Assembly (NCBI GenBank): GCA_946184125.1
Contig: CAMHEL010000017.1
Coordinates: 1 to 40,137, forward strand
DNA length: 40,137 nucleotides
Direction: 5' to 3'
Origin: an uncultured Prevotellaceae bacterium
GTDB lineage: Bacteria; Bacteroidota; Bacteroidia; Bacteroidales; Bacteroidaceae
A model generated the notes under the pieces. The model saw only the letters and a list, made by a program, of their open reading frames with translations. It ran no database searches and was not told the DNA's origin. Below are positions 1-10,038 of the stretch, piece after piece (the stretch's first letter is position 1; each line of letters begins with the position of its first letter). A program made the translations under genes and the position numbers.

Positions 1-74
1 CTTCTCTGTCTTTATGTAAACCTTTCAAAGAACGCTTTTCTTTGCGTGCCCCCGGTTTTTTGCCGAAAGCGGAT
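1..74 (-). other. Putative rRNA operon leader (16S gene would lie outside the window)
   Basis: Read on the minus strand, this stretch begins just after the -7 box and carries GTTCTTTGAAAGG (about 25-37, boxA-like) followed by TTTACATAAAGACAG. The leader continues beyond base 1, so no mature rRNA is visible. A tRNA or another highly expressed operon is the alternative. Confidence 0.5.
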
Positions 75-107
75 GCAAAGGTAGTGAGGTTTTCACTTCC
101 CACCAAA
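75..107 (-). promoter_or_regulatory. Strong outward promoter of rRNA-operon type
   Basis: On the minus strand a -7 box TACCTTTGC (75-83) lies 20 nt downstream of TTTG (104-107), close to ideal Bacteroidota spacing. Transcription would run off the left edge. The leader it would make (about 74-1) contains GTTCTTTGAAAG, which resembles the boxA-like leader before 16S rRNA in Bacteroidales. The promoter is read directly from sequence; the rRNA assignment rests on memory of such leaders. Confidence 0.7.
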
Positions 108-240
108 TTTTTCGGCGAAAAAATGCCGAAAAACATGAAAGTTTTCGAGTTTATTGACAAAATGAGTGTATTTTTGCCAATTATTCTTCTTGCAAAGCAA
201 AAAAAAGGGGTGCGGAAGACGATATTCCAAAATAAAAAGT

Positions 241-249
241 TATCTTTGC
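241..249 (+). promoter_or_regulatory. -7 box of the aspartic protease gene
   Basis: TATCTTTGC matches TAnnTTTGC and ends 18 nt before the ATG at 268, implying a very short leader. It supports the 268 start over an upstream in-frame ATG at 166, which would precede the promoter. No clear -33 TTTG is seen. Confidence 0.6.
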
Positions 250-267
250 AAAAATATCTTTTCCCAC

Positions 268-1455
268 ATGAAAGCACGCCATCAACTCCTTAGCCTGGTC
301 ATATTAACCTTATATATAATAATGACCAGTCCCGTATCTGCCCAGCGCTACAGTTACAACACCCGTTGGACAGTGTCTGCCCACAACTTTGTGGACAGCA
401 TCCCCATCGAATTTGAGAACAACCATATTTTCGTGACAGCACACACGTATAGAGGCGACTACCGTTTCTGTCTTGATACGGGTTCAAGCCAGGGCATCGT
501 GTATGCCGACGGCAGTTTCCCCTACACGCGCAATTTGGGCAAGATTACCTCCCATGACGCCAACGGCATATCTCGCCAGATAGATGTGGTGGAATATCCC
601 GAGTTCCGCATCGGTCGTCTGACCATCCGCGGCTATGCTGGTTCGCTTCTCGACAGCCACATCCGCCACACGGGTTACGATGCCGTACTGGGTTTTGACC
701 TGGTGAACAAAGGTCTGACAGTGAAGCTCGACGTGGCTCACGGTGTGATGGTGGTGACCGACAACAACCGCTATTTCGATGGTGAGGGTGGCTATGCTGT
801 GCGCTACCGTCTTCCCCGCTGGGTTCCGATGATTAATGTGTCGCCCTACCCCGGCAGCACCGATGAGGTACGTTTCGACACTGGCAGCCAGCGTCTCTAT
901 GTGATGTCGGACGAGAGCAGGAAGAAAATCATGCAGAAGTCTCCCGACTTCTCCTCACAGGTGGAGGGTCTGAGCTATGGCAGCCTTGCCATAGGCAGCT
1001 TTGGTGCGGAGCGCTCCGGGGAGATGGCTTTTCTGTGGCTTGACGAGTTGAACTGGGGCGGTTTTGGTTTCCGCGACTACCATACGACGACGACCCGTGG
1101 AAGCAGCCGCATCGGTGCCGACATACTCAACTACGGCAGTGTGATTATGAATCCTCGTCGGAAGGAGCTCATTTTCCAGCCCTACGATGGCAGAGAAGCG
1201 TGCATGGTGAGCAACGAGCAGATGGACATCGCTTTTGTCCCCGACAAAGGCAGGCCAATGGTGGGTGTCATCTGGGAGGGCAGCAAGCATTACAAGAATG
1301 GTTTCCGTCAGGGCGACGTCATCCTGTCCATCGATGGGAAAGGGGTGCGTACATTCACGCAGTTCCTCTCCTACCCCTTCATCAAAGGACACCAACACGA
1401 ATTCACCGTCCTCGGCGCCGATGGACGCGTGAGGACGGTGAACAGTGAACGGTAG
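268..1455 (+). CDS. Secreted retropepsin-like aspartic protease with C-terminal PDZ domain
   Basis: The 395-aa product starts with a signal peptide (residues 1-26, ending SPVSAQ), so it should act in the envelope. Two aspartic-protease half-sites are visible, FCLDTGS (Asp70) and VRFDTGS (Asp204). This is the duplicated single-chain retropepsin layout. Residues about 315-395 form a PDZ domain (GVIWEGS, then GFRQGDVILSIDGKGV), as in the aspartyl protease/PDZ proteins common in Bacteroidota. The start at 268 is chosen because it gives a clean signal peptide and follows a -7 box; in-frame codons back to 166 would lie before that promoter. The substrate is unknown. The stop codon is the first triplet of a repeat array, so the 3' end may have been shaped by repeat insertion. 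The gene stands alone, convergent with the OmpA-family gene. Confidence 0.85.
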   Translation: MKARHQLLSLVILTLYIIMTSPVSAQRYSYNTRWTVSAHNFVDSIPIEFENNHIFVTAHTYRGDYRFCLDTGSSQGIVYADGSFPYTRNLGKITSHDANGISRQIDVVEYPEFRIGRLTIRGYAGSLLDSHIRHTGYDAVLGFDLVNKGLTVKLDVAHGVMVVTDNNRYFDGEGGYAVRYRLPRWVPMINVSPYPGSTDEVRFDTGSQRLYVMSDESRKKIMQKSPDFSSQVEGLSYGSLAIGSFGAERSGEMAFLWLDELNWGGFGFRDYHTTTTRGSSRIGADILNYGSVIMNPRRKELIFQPYDGREACMVSNEQMDIAFVPDKGRPMVGVIWEGSKHYKNGFRQGDVILSIDGKGVRTFTQFLSYPFIKGHQHEFTVLGADGRVRTVNSER

Positions 1456-1625
1456 GCTTTAGACGCTAGACTTTAGACGCTAGACTTTAGACGCTAGACG
1501 CTAGACTTTAGACGCTAGGCGCTAGACTTTAGACGCTAGGCGCTAGACTTTAGACGCTAGGCGCTAGACTTTAGACGCTAGGCGCTAGGCTTTAGACGCT
1601 AGGCGCTAGGCGCTAGGCTTTTGAC
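1453..1625 (+). repeat. Heptamer array (TTTAGAC / GCTAGAC / GCTAGGC)
   Basis: About 24 head-to-tail 7-bp units following the pattern NNTAGRC, mostly TTTAGAC, GCTAGAC and GCTAGGC, arranged in 14- and 21-bp higher-order steps. The array starts on the stop codon of the protease gene and ends in TTTTGAC. A short relic with TTTAGGC and GTTAGAC occurs near 19567-19590. Confidence 0.85.
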
Positions 1626-1674
1626 TTCCGACGGCCGAGATCGGCCATCGGTGACGAAAGACGATAGGCCTTAG
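1625..1674. repeat. Palindromic intergenic element, copy 1
   Basis: A hairpin at 1628-1651 has loop AGAT and arms CCGACGGCCG / CGGCCATCGG, with one mismatch in the stem. It is followed by TGACGA and GATAGGCCTT. The same element, with a perfect 10-bp stem, recurs at 31185-31227. Both copies sit between convergent genes. There is no T-tract, so it is not a classical intrinsic terminator. Confidence 0.75.
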
Positions 1675-1701
1675 AAAATCGCGACTAATTACGAACGGCT
1701 C

Positions 1702-2538
1702 TTACTCGTTTTCCGGTGCCTGGTCGATCAGTTCCATGAACTGGTCGAGCTTCGGAGTGATGATGATTTGTGTGCGGCGGTTGCGCTGCTTGCCCACCTC
1801 GGTGTCATTGGTGGTAAGAGGATTGTACTCTCCCCGTCCACCTGCGGTGAGTCGTTTGGGGTCCACTCCGAAATTGTTTTGCAGATACTGCACGACGCTC
1901 GATGCACGGAGACAGCTGAGGTCCCAGTTGTTGCGGATATTCTCTCGTGTGATGGGCACGTTGTCGGTATTACCCTCTACGAGCACATCATAGTCGCTGT
2001 AATCGACGATGATTTTTGCGATTTTGCTAAGAGTCTCTCGAGCACGGCTGTTGATTTCATAGCTTCCGCTCTTGTAGAGCATATTGTCGGCCAGCGAAAT
2101 GTAGACGACGCCCTTGAGCACCTGTACATCGACCTCCTTCATCTCCTCTTTGCTGAGCGAGCGTGTGAGGTTGTTGGTAAGCACCATATTGAGCGAGTCG
2201 CTCTTCGACTTCACCTCCACGAGATGGCGGATATACTGGTTGGACTCGTTGATTTGGTCGACCAGTTTTTCGATGCTCACATTGGTTTGGCTGACGTTGG
2301 TAAGGCTCTTGTCGAGCGACCTCTGCAGTTTGGCATAGTCTCTCTTAGCCTGTGCGAGCTGCTCCTCAAGGCTCTGCACGCGTGCTGTGCTGGCAGCAAG
2401 CTGTTCCTTTGCGTCCTGATAATTGCTCATCAGGCTTCTGTTCTCACTTTGGCAATTGAGCAAATCTTTCTTGCTGGCGCAACTGCTCATGAGCACTGCA
2501 GCGGCAACAAGCGAAAACATAAAAATCTTATTTTTCAT
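1702..2538 (-). CDS. OmpA-family peptidoglycan-binding lipoprotein
   Basis: The 278-aa product begins MKNKIFMFSLVAAAVLMSSC, a lipoprotein signal with Cys20 as the lipidated residue. Residues about 30-105 are a heptad-rich coiled coil, followed by a C-terminal OmpA domain (about 150-265) with VEGNTDNVPI, then LRASSVVQYL and RLTAGGRGEYNP, ending in RNRRTQIIITPK. In this family the domain binds diaminopimelate in peptidoglycan, so it probably tethers the outer membrane to the wall. The ATG at 2538 is chosen over longer in-frame openings because it gives the lipobox and follows a good promoter at 2593-2625. The gene is single and leftward. It is not adjacent to the vWA/tubulin operon, although OmpA proteins have been linked to related systems. 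Confidence 0.88.
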   Translation of the reverse strand: MKNKIFMFSLVAAAVLMSSCASKKDLLNCQSENRSLMSNYQDAKEQLAASTARVQSLEEQLAQAKRDYAKLQRSLDKSLTNVSQTNVSIEKLVDQINESNQYIRHLVEVKSKSDSLNMVLTNNLTRSLSKEEMKEVDVQVLKGVVYISLADNMLYKSGSYEINSRARETLSKIAKIIVDYSDYDVLVEGNTDNVPITRENIRNNWDLSCLRASSVVQYLQNNFGVDPKRLTAGGRGEYNPLTTNDTEVGKQRNRRTQIIITPKLDQFMELIDQAPENE

Positions 2539-2592
2539 AATTGTTGAAGTTAATGTGTTACTTATTTTGACCTTTTTCTCTTGAAAGATGCT

Positions 2593-2625
2593 GCAAATAT
2601 AAGCCGCATTGTTGAAAAAGACAAA
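2593..2625 (-). promoter_or_regulatory. Promoter of the OmpA-family gene
   Basis: On the minus strand TTTG (2622-2625), a 20-nt spacer and TATATTTGC (2593-2601) match the Bacteroidota consensus. The leader to the ATG at 2538 is about 50 nt. Confidence 0.75.
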
Positions 2626-2740
2626 TAAAAGCTGCATTAGTTGGGCGACATTAGATAATTTTAACCATGGAACTTGAGGTTTTATTGAAATATTAACAAT
2701 ATTGGAGGTGGAGGTAGACAGAGGTGACAGAGATAGACAG

Positions 2741-2990
2741 AGGAATTCAAAGGTTTGAAAGATTGGAAAGATTTGAAAGGATTGAAGGTTCAAAGAAAGG
2801 TTGGGAGATTTAGAGATTCAACACAGAGGCACGGAGACACAGAGAAACACAGTTTTCTGAGGTAGACAGAGGGGACAGAGAGGACTGAGGAATTCAAAGG
2901 GTTGAAAGATTTGAAAGGATTGAAGGTTCAAAGAAAGGTTGGGAGATTTAGAGATTCAACACAGAGGCACGGAGACACAGAGAAACACAG
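2741..2990 (+). repeat. Imperfect direct repeat of about 105 bp, purine-rich
   Basis: Copy 1 (2741-2852) and copy 2 (2888-2990) share AGGAATTCAAAGG, then a GATTTGAAAGGATTGAAGG segment, then CAACACAGAGGCACGGAGAC and AGAGAAACACAG. Low-complexity AGACAGAGG motifs lie before, between and after them. The CACAGAGGCACGGAGACAC part recurs at about 22075-22095. Both strands carry short openings here, but they follow the repeat and are not credible genes. Confidence 0.8.
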
Positions 2991-3112
2991 AGGTTTTTCC
3001 AATTTTCTGAGGGAGACAGAGAGGACAGAGGAAAAACTGTAGAGAAAAAGGAAGAGAAAAAGAGCGTAAAAGAGCTGTCGCAGTCTTTTTGCATAAAAAA
3101 CGAATGAAATGT

Positions 3113-3144
3113 TTTGTCTTTTCCCCGATTTTGGGTATTTTTGC
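3113..3144 (+). promoter_or_regulatory. Promoter of the ABC-F gene run
   Basis: TTTG (3113-3116), a 19-nt spacer and TATTTTTGC (3136-3144) lie 34 nt before the ATG at 3179. This is the only good promoter seen before the five-gene run that ends at 11020. Confidence 0.75.
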
Positions 3145-3178
3145 ATGATGTTACTGTCAAGACAGCCTAATTAAAGCG

Positions 3179-5113
<1,935 letters not shown>

Positions 5114-5147
5114 ACGAACGACAAGAAACACTCTAAATAAAGGAACA

Positions 5148-7187
5148 ATGAAAATCAGAACCATCATCTCAGTCATCGCCCTTGCCGCCGGCACGCTGTC
5201 GGCCTCCGCTCAGGGCAGCCTCAAGTCAGGCATACCACTCACCAATCTCGACCGCACCTGTGCCCCAGGTGAAGACTTCTATCAGTTTGCTTGTGGTGGA
5301 TGGATGAAGAACAATCCCCTTCCCGCAGCCTATTCCCGCTACGGAAGTTTCGACAAGCTGCAGCAAGACAACAACGAGCGCATCAACGGCATCCTGAAGG
5401 AACTCCTCACCAACCAGTATGCCAAAGGCTCCGTTGAGCAGAAGCTCAGCGACTTCTACAAACTCGCGATGGACTCCGTGAGGCGCAACAATGAGGGTGT
5501 CAAGCCCGCCATGCCCTATATCAAGATGATAGAGGGCTGCAAGACGAAATACGCCCTTCAGCAACTCCAATACAAATATGTGTTCTTCGGCATCGGACGG
5601 CCCTACAGCCTCTATTGGGGTGCCGACGAGAAGAACGCCAAGGTCAACATCCTCAACGTCAACCAGGGTGGACTGACACTTGGCCAAAAGGAATATTACC
5701 TGGACAACGACGAGGCAACCACGAAAATCAGGGAGGCCTACAAACAGCACATTGTCAACATGTTCCGCCTTTTCGGTTTCAGCAAGAAAGTGTCGCTTCT
5801 CAAGATGAACGATGTGCTCAGTGTGGAGACACGCCTCGCCAAGGTGTCACGCTCCCGCACCGAGCTTCGTGATGTGGAGGCCAATTACAACAAGATGAAC
5901 CTCAGCGACTTCGAGGGCCGCTATCCACACCTTGCCCTCAGTGAGTGGATGAAGGCCGACGGCATCGCCGAGGAGCATATACGCGAAATGGTCGTCGGTC
6001 AGCCAGAGTTCCTCGACGGCGCCGATGCCATGATGTCGGACATCACCCTCGGGCAGATGAAGTCGTATATGGAGTGGGACGTCATCAACTCATGTGCGAA
6101 CCTGCTGAGCGACGATGTGGAAGCCGAGCATTTCGACTTCTTCGGAAAGACCATGACAGGTCGCAAGGAGAACCACCCCCGGTGGAAGCGTGCCACGAAC
6201 CTGGTTCAGGGTATGCTCGGCGAGCAGTTGGGCAAGATTTACGTGGAGCGCTATTTCCCCGCCGCATCCAAGGAGCGTATGGAGAAGTTGGTGAAGAACC
6301 TTCAGGTGGCCCTTGCTGAGCGCATTCAGGCCCAGGACTGGATGGACGACGCCACGAAGCGCAACGCCCTCGACAAGCTCAACGCCTTCTATGTCAAGGT
6401 GGGCTACCCCGACAAGTGGCGTGATGTCAGCGGCATGAATGTCGACCCCTCCAAATCGTTCTGCGAGAATGTCCTCGAATGCCAGAGGTTCCACCACAAC
6501 GACAATATCAGCCGCAAGGTAGGCAAGCCCGTCGACAGGGACGAGTGGCACATGACCCCTCAGACCGTCAATGCCTACTACAACCCGACGACGAATGAGA
6601 TTTGCTTCCCTGCCGGCATTCTCCAGGTGCCCTTCTTCGACATGACCGCCGACGATGCCTTCAACTACGGAGCCATCGGCGTGGTCATCGGCCATGAGAT
6701 GACCCACGGTTTCGATGACCAGGGACGGCATTACGACAAAAACGGCAACATGACCGACTGGTGGACAGAGAGCGACGGCAAGATGTTTGCCGAGCGTGCC
6801 GACAAATACGCCGACTTCTTCTCAGCCATCAAGGTGCTCCCCGACCTGAATGCCAACGGCAAGCTGACCCTCGGTGAGAACCTCGCCGACCACGGCGGTC
6901 TTCAGGTGGCCTTCTATGCGCTGAAGAACGCCATGGCAGAGAATCCTCTTGGCACCCTCGACGGTTTCACCCCCGAGCAGCGTTTCTTCCTCGCCTACTC
7001 CGGTGTATGGGCCAACAACATCACCGAGGCAGAAATCAGGAGCCGTACGAAGAGCGACCCGCACTCCCTCGGCAAATTCAGGGTCAATGGCGCCCTTCCC
7101 CACATCGACATGTGGTATGATGCCTTCGGCATCCAGCCCACCGACAAGATGTTTGTTCCGAAAGAGCAGCGTCTGAGTCTCTGGTAA
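5148..7187 (+). CDS. M13 family (neprilysin/PepO-like) secreted zinc metallopeptidase
   Basis: The 679-aa product starts MKIRTIISVIALAAGTLSASAQ, a signal peptide, so it is probably periplasmic or lipid-free secreted. Catalytic features of M13 endopeptidases are intact: HEMTH (His516, Glu517, His520) in VIGHEMTHGFDDQG and ENLAD (Glu577, Asp581) in LGENLADHGG. The C-terminal half also carries the family motif NAYYNPTTNEICFPAGILQ in slightly varied form. The N-terminal FYQFACGGWMKNNPLP is the family's typical opening. Length is usual for the family (about 650-700). These enzymes cut short peptides. The start at 5148 is preferred over in-frame upstream codons inside the ABC-F gene because of the signal peptide. 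The metA start follows 39 nt after the stop. Confidence 0.94.
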   Translation: MKIRTIISVIALAAGTLSASAQGSLKSGIPLTNLDRTCAPGEDFYQFACGGWMKNNPLPAAYSRYGSFDKLQQDNNERINGILKELLTNQYAKGSVEQKLSDFYKLAMDSVRRNNEGVKPAMPYIKMIEGCKTKYALQQLQYKYVFFGIGRPYSLYWGADEKNAKVNILNVNQGGLTLGQKEYYLDNDEATTKIREAYKQHIVNMFRLFGFSKKVSLLKMNDVLSVETRLAKVSRSRTELRDVEANYNKMNLSDFEGRYPHLALSEWMKADGIAEEHIREMVVGQPEFLDGADAMMSDITLGQMKSYMEWDVINSCANLLSDDVEAEHFDFFGKTMTGRKENHPRWKRATNLVQGMLGEQLGKIYVERYFPAASKERMEKLVKNLQVALAERIQAQDWMDDATKRNALDKLNAFYVKVGYPDKWRDVSGMNVDPSKSFCENVLECQRFHHNDNISRKVGKPVDRDEWHMTPQTVNAYYNPTTNEICFPAGILQVPFFDMTADDAFNYGAIGVVIGHEMTHGFDDQGRHYDKNGNMTDWWTESDGKMFAERADKYADFFSAIKVLPDLNANGKLTLGENLADHGGLQVAFYALKNAMAENPLGTLDGFTPEQRFFLAYSGVWANNITEAEIRSRTKSDPHSLGKFRVNGALPHIDMWYDAFGIQPTDKMFVPKEQRLSLW

Positions 7188-7226
7188 ACCCCATCATTTT
7201 CAATCACTTATTCCCAAGAACCCAAC

Positions 7227-8144
7227 ATGCCCCTCCGTATCCCCGACCGTCTGCCGGCCATCGAACTGCTCAAGCAGGAGAACATTTTCGTGATGGACGA
7301 CACACGCGCCCACACCCAGGACATACGCCCCCTGCGTATCGTCATCCTCAACCTCATGCCGCTCAAAATCACCACAGAGACCGACTTGGTGAGGTTGCTG
7401 TCGAACACCCCCCTCCAGCTCGAGGTGTGCTTCATGAAGCTGAAGAGCCACACTCCGAAGAACACCCCCATCGAGCACATGATGATGTTCTACAAGGATT
7501 TCGACATTCTCAGGAAGCAGAAGTTCGACGGTATGATTATCACAGGAGCCCCGGTGGAGCAGTTGGGTTTCGGCGATGTGCGATACTGGCAGGAAATCAC
7601 CGAGATTCTCGACTGGGCGCGTACCAACGTCACCAGCACGCTATACATCTGCTGGGCGGCCCAGGCAGGCCTCTACCACTATTACGGCATCCCGAAATAT
7701 CCCCTTGAGAAGAAGATGTTCGGTGTGTTCAAGCAGACCCTGCTCGACAAGCGTCTTCCCATCTTCCGTGGTTTCGACGATGAGTTCTACATGCCCCACA
7801 GCCGCCATTCCGAGGTACGCCGTTCTGACATTGAGCGCGACCCTCGGCTTCAGATTATCGCCGAGTCGCCCGAGTGCGGAGTAAGCATCGTCATGGCCAG
7901 GGAAGGGCGAGAATTCTTCATCACCGGCCACCTAGAATACGCCCCTGAGACACTCGACAACGAATACCGCCGCGACAAGGATATCCGCGACGATGTCGAG
8001 ATGCCCCTCAACTACTACCGCGACGACAACCCCGACAATCCTCCGGTGGTGAAATGGCGTGCGCATGCCAACCTGTTCTACAACAACTGGATCAACTACT
8101 ACGTCTATCAGGCCACACCCTACAACATCAATGACATCAGATAG
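7227..8144 (+). CDS. metA: MetA: homoserine O-acyltransferase, predicted acetyl-CoA type
   Basis: The 305-aa protein is full length for MetA, which activates the homoserine hydroxyl in methionine synthesis. Visible active-site features are Cys142 (LYICWAAQAGLYHYYG) and the His/Glu pair in FITGHLEY. The acyl donor is read from residue 111: in this family Glu111 goes with acetyl-CoA and Gly with succinyl-CoA. Here the segment ITGAPVEQL puts Glu at 111, so homoserine O-acetyltransferase activity is predicted despite the usual succinyltransferase annotation. No SAM riboswitch or methionine-pathway gene is seen beside it; it sits in the middle of the ABC-F/M13/U32 run, so it is probably co-transcribed with unrelated genes. 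The last 14 bases overlap the U32 gene. Confidence 0.95.
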   Translation: MPLRIPDRLPAIELLKQENIFVMDDTRAHTQDIRPLRIVILNLMPLKITTETDLVRLLSNTPLQLEVCFMKLKSHTPKNTPIEHMMMFYKDFDILRKQKFDGMIITGAPVEQLGFGDVRYWQEITEILDWARTNVTSTLYICWAAQAGLYHYYGIPKYPLEKKMFGVFKQTLLDKRLPIFRGFDDEFYMPHSRHSEVRRSDIERDPRLQIIAESPECGVSIVMAREGREFFITGHLEYAPETLDNEYRRDKDIRDDVEMPLNYYRDDNPDNPPVVKWRAHANLFYNNWINYYVYQATPYNINDIR

Positions 8145-10038
8145 CGCGTCACCGCTCGAACTGCTCGCCCCGGCACGCGACCTGGAGTGCGGCTTGGCAG
8201 CCATCGACCATGGCGCCGATGCCGTATACATCGGTGCTCCCCAGTTCGGTGCCCGCGCCGCCGCCGGCAACAGCCTCGACGACATCCGCCATCTGTGCCA
8301 CTATGCCCACCGTTTCCTCGCCAAGGTCTATGTCACGGTCAACACCATCGTCTTCGACCATGAGCTCGACACCGTGAGGAGCCTTGTGGCCGACTTGTGC
8401 AAGGCGGGTGTCGACGCGCTGCTCGTGCAGGACATGGCCGTGGCCGCCATGGCCCGCCAGGTGGCCGAGCAAGCGGGCAGCAGGATGCAGGTTCATGCCA
8501 GCACCCAGACCGACAACCGCACCGCCGAGCGTGTGGCATGGCTTCGTGACCAAGGTTTCTCACGCGTGGTGCTCGCCCGTGAACTGTCGGCCGAGGCCAT
8601 CGCCGACATCCACGAACGAGTGCCCGGTGTGGAATTGGAGGCCTTCGTTCACGGTGCCCTTTGCGTGAGCTACTCTGGTGTGTGCTATGCCTCGCAATAC
8701 TGTTTTGGCAGGAGTGCCAACAGGGGCGAGTGCGCCCAGTTCTGCCGGTTGAAATTCACCCTTACCGATGCCAACCGCCAGCCCATCGACCGTCCCCGCC
8801 ATTGGCTCTCTCTCCGCGACATGTGCCGCATCCACCATCTCGGCATGATGGCAGATGCCGGTGTCACGTCGTTCAAGATTGAGGGCCGTCTGAAGGATGT
8901 CTCCTATGTCAAGAATGTGGTGGCCGCCTACAGCGTTGAGCTCGACCGCCTCGTGGCCTCCTCGTCAGGACGCTGGCGGCGTGCTTCCCTCGGCCGAGTG
9001 GCGTACACCTTCACGCCCAACCTGAAGAAGACCTTCAACCGCGGTTTCACCCCCTACTTCATCGACGGCAAGGAGAGCGACATCGCTTCTCCCGACACCC
9101 CGAAGGCACTGGGAGAGATGGTGGGGAAAGTGAAGGAAGTGAGGCGCGACTCATTCAATGTCGCCGGTCTGTCGTCGTTTGCCAATGGCGATGGCCTCTG
9201 CTTCTTCGACAGCCAGCACGAACTGCGTGGTTTCCGCGTCAACCGCGTCGAGGGCAACCGCATCTATCCTCAGCACATGCTTCCCCAGCTGAAGCCGGGC
9301 ATGGTGCTGTACCGCAATGCCGACGCCGTGTTCGACAAAGAGCTGGCACGCCAGAGTGCGACACGCCGCATCCCCCTCGACATGCGCCTCGACCATTCAA
9401 GCGGACTGCTGCACCTCACCGCTCATGCCTTAGGCACCGACATCGAGGTGAGCCTCACACAGCAGGTGGAGCAACAGGAGGCGCGGCAGCCACAGGGGGA
9501 GAACATGAGGCAGCAACTGTCCCGGCTGGGAGGCACCGTCTATATGGCGGGAGAAATAGAAGTCAGCGATGCGGCACAACGGCTGTTCGTCCCATCGAGC
9601 GTGCTCGCCGACCTGCGCCGTAGGATGGTTGCCATGATGGACGACCAGCTCTCCCAGCAGGCCGTCGACCGCCCTATGCCACCAGCAGCCCCAAACGCCG
9701 CCGCCCCACGGCCGCCGGTGATGCCCAGTGAATATGCCACCTATCCCTACCTCTACAACATCGCCAACAGCGAGGCACGGCGTTTCTACGACCATATAGG
9801 ACTGGTGCCGCGAGGCGATGCCTTCGAATCAAGCCCACGTCCTACCGCCGGCACCCAGCCGCCCCTGCTCATGCAGTGCCGTCACTGTGTGCGGCGCATC
9901 CTCGGTGCTTGCCCACGGCAGACACACCGCCGCGCCGCATGGAAAGAGCCACTCTATCTCGAACTGCCCGACCGCAGGCGTTTCCGTCTGCATTTCGACT
10001 GCCAGAAATGTCAAATGAATGTCTATGCAGCAGATTAA
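8131..10038 (+). CDS. U32 family protein (peptidase/RNA-modification type, RlhA-like)
   Basis: The 635-aa protein opens with LELLAPARDLECGLAAIDHG and GADAVYIGAPQFGAR, the TIM-barrel start of U32 proteins. The family cysteine signature is intact: Cys178, Cys185, Cys201 and Cys205 within CVSYSGVCYASQYC and NRGECAQFCR. In characterised members (UbiU/V, RlhA, TrhP) equivalent cysteines take part in Fe-S binding and the proteins hydroxylate RNA or ubiquinone precursors, so 'collagenase' labels are doubtful. The long C-terminus ends in a second cysteine cluster, CRHCVRRILGAC, then FDCQKCQMNVYA, typical of Bacteroidota members. The ATG at 8131 overlaps metA by 14 nt, suggesting translational coupling; the opening from 8059 lies inside metA. 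The exact substrate is undetermined. Confidence 0.9.
   Translation: MTSDSASPLELLAPARDLECGLAAIDHGADAVYIGAPQFGARAAAGNSLDDIRHLCHYAHRFLAKVYVTVNTIVFDHELDTVRSLVADLCKAGVDALLVQDMAVAAMARQVAEQAGSRMQVHASTQTDNRTAERVAWLRDQGFSRVVLARELSAEAIADIHERVPGVELEAFVHGALCVSYSGVCYASQYCFGRSANRGECAQFCRLKFTLTDANRQPIDRPRHWLSLRDMCRIHHLGMMADAGVTSFKIEGRLKDVSYVKNVVAAYSVELDRLVASSSGRWRRASLGRVAYTFTPNLKKTFNRGFTPYFIDGKESDIASPDTPKALGEMVGKVKEVRRDSFNVAGLSSFANGDGLCFFDSQHELRGFRVNRVEGNRIYPQHMLPQLKPGMVLYRNADAVFDKELARQSATRRIPLDMRLDHSSGLLHLTAHALGTDIEVSLTQQVEQQEARQPQGENMRQQLSRLGGTVYMAGEIEVSDAAQRLFVPSSVLADLRRRMVAMMDDQLSQQAVDRPMPPAAPNAAAPRPPVMPSEYATYPYLYNIANSEARRFYDHIGLVPRGDAFESSPRPTAGTQPPLLMQCRHCVRRILGACPRQTHRRAAWKEPLYLELPDRRRFRLHFDCQKCQMNVYAAD

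Noticed and set aside
248..256. Leftward -7 box TATTTTTGC overlapping the protease promoter
   Set aside because: No -33 partner and it arises from the near-palindromic TTTGCAAA; the stronger outward promoter at 75-107 is sufficient.
42..293. Open rightward frame of 83 codons before the protease gene
   Set aside because: It overlaps the outward promoter and the protease start, has no protein-like features, and low-complexity composition.
1768..2547. Long rightward frame opposite the OmpA gene
   Set aside because: Antisense shadow of a gene with clear lipobox, coiled coil and OmpA motifs.
2928..3160. Leftward frames with strings of Leu/Ser/Phe
   Set aside because: They follow the purine-rich repeat; composition is that of the repeat, not a membrane protein.
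7188..7226. SAM riboswitch before metA
   Set aside because: Only 39 nt separate the genes, too short for a riboswitch, and no suitable stems are seen.
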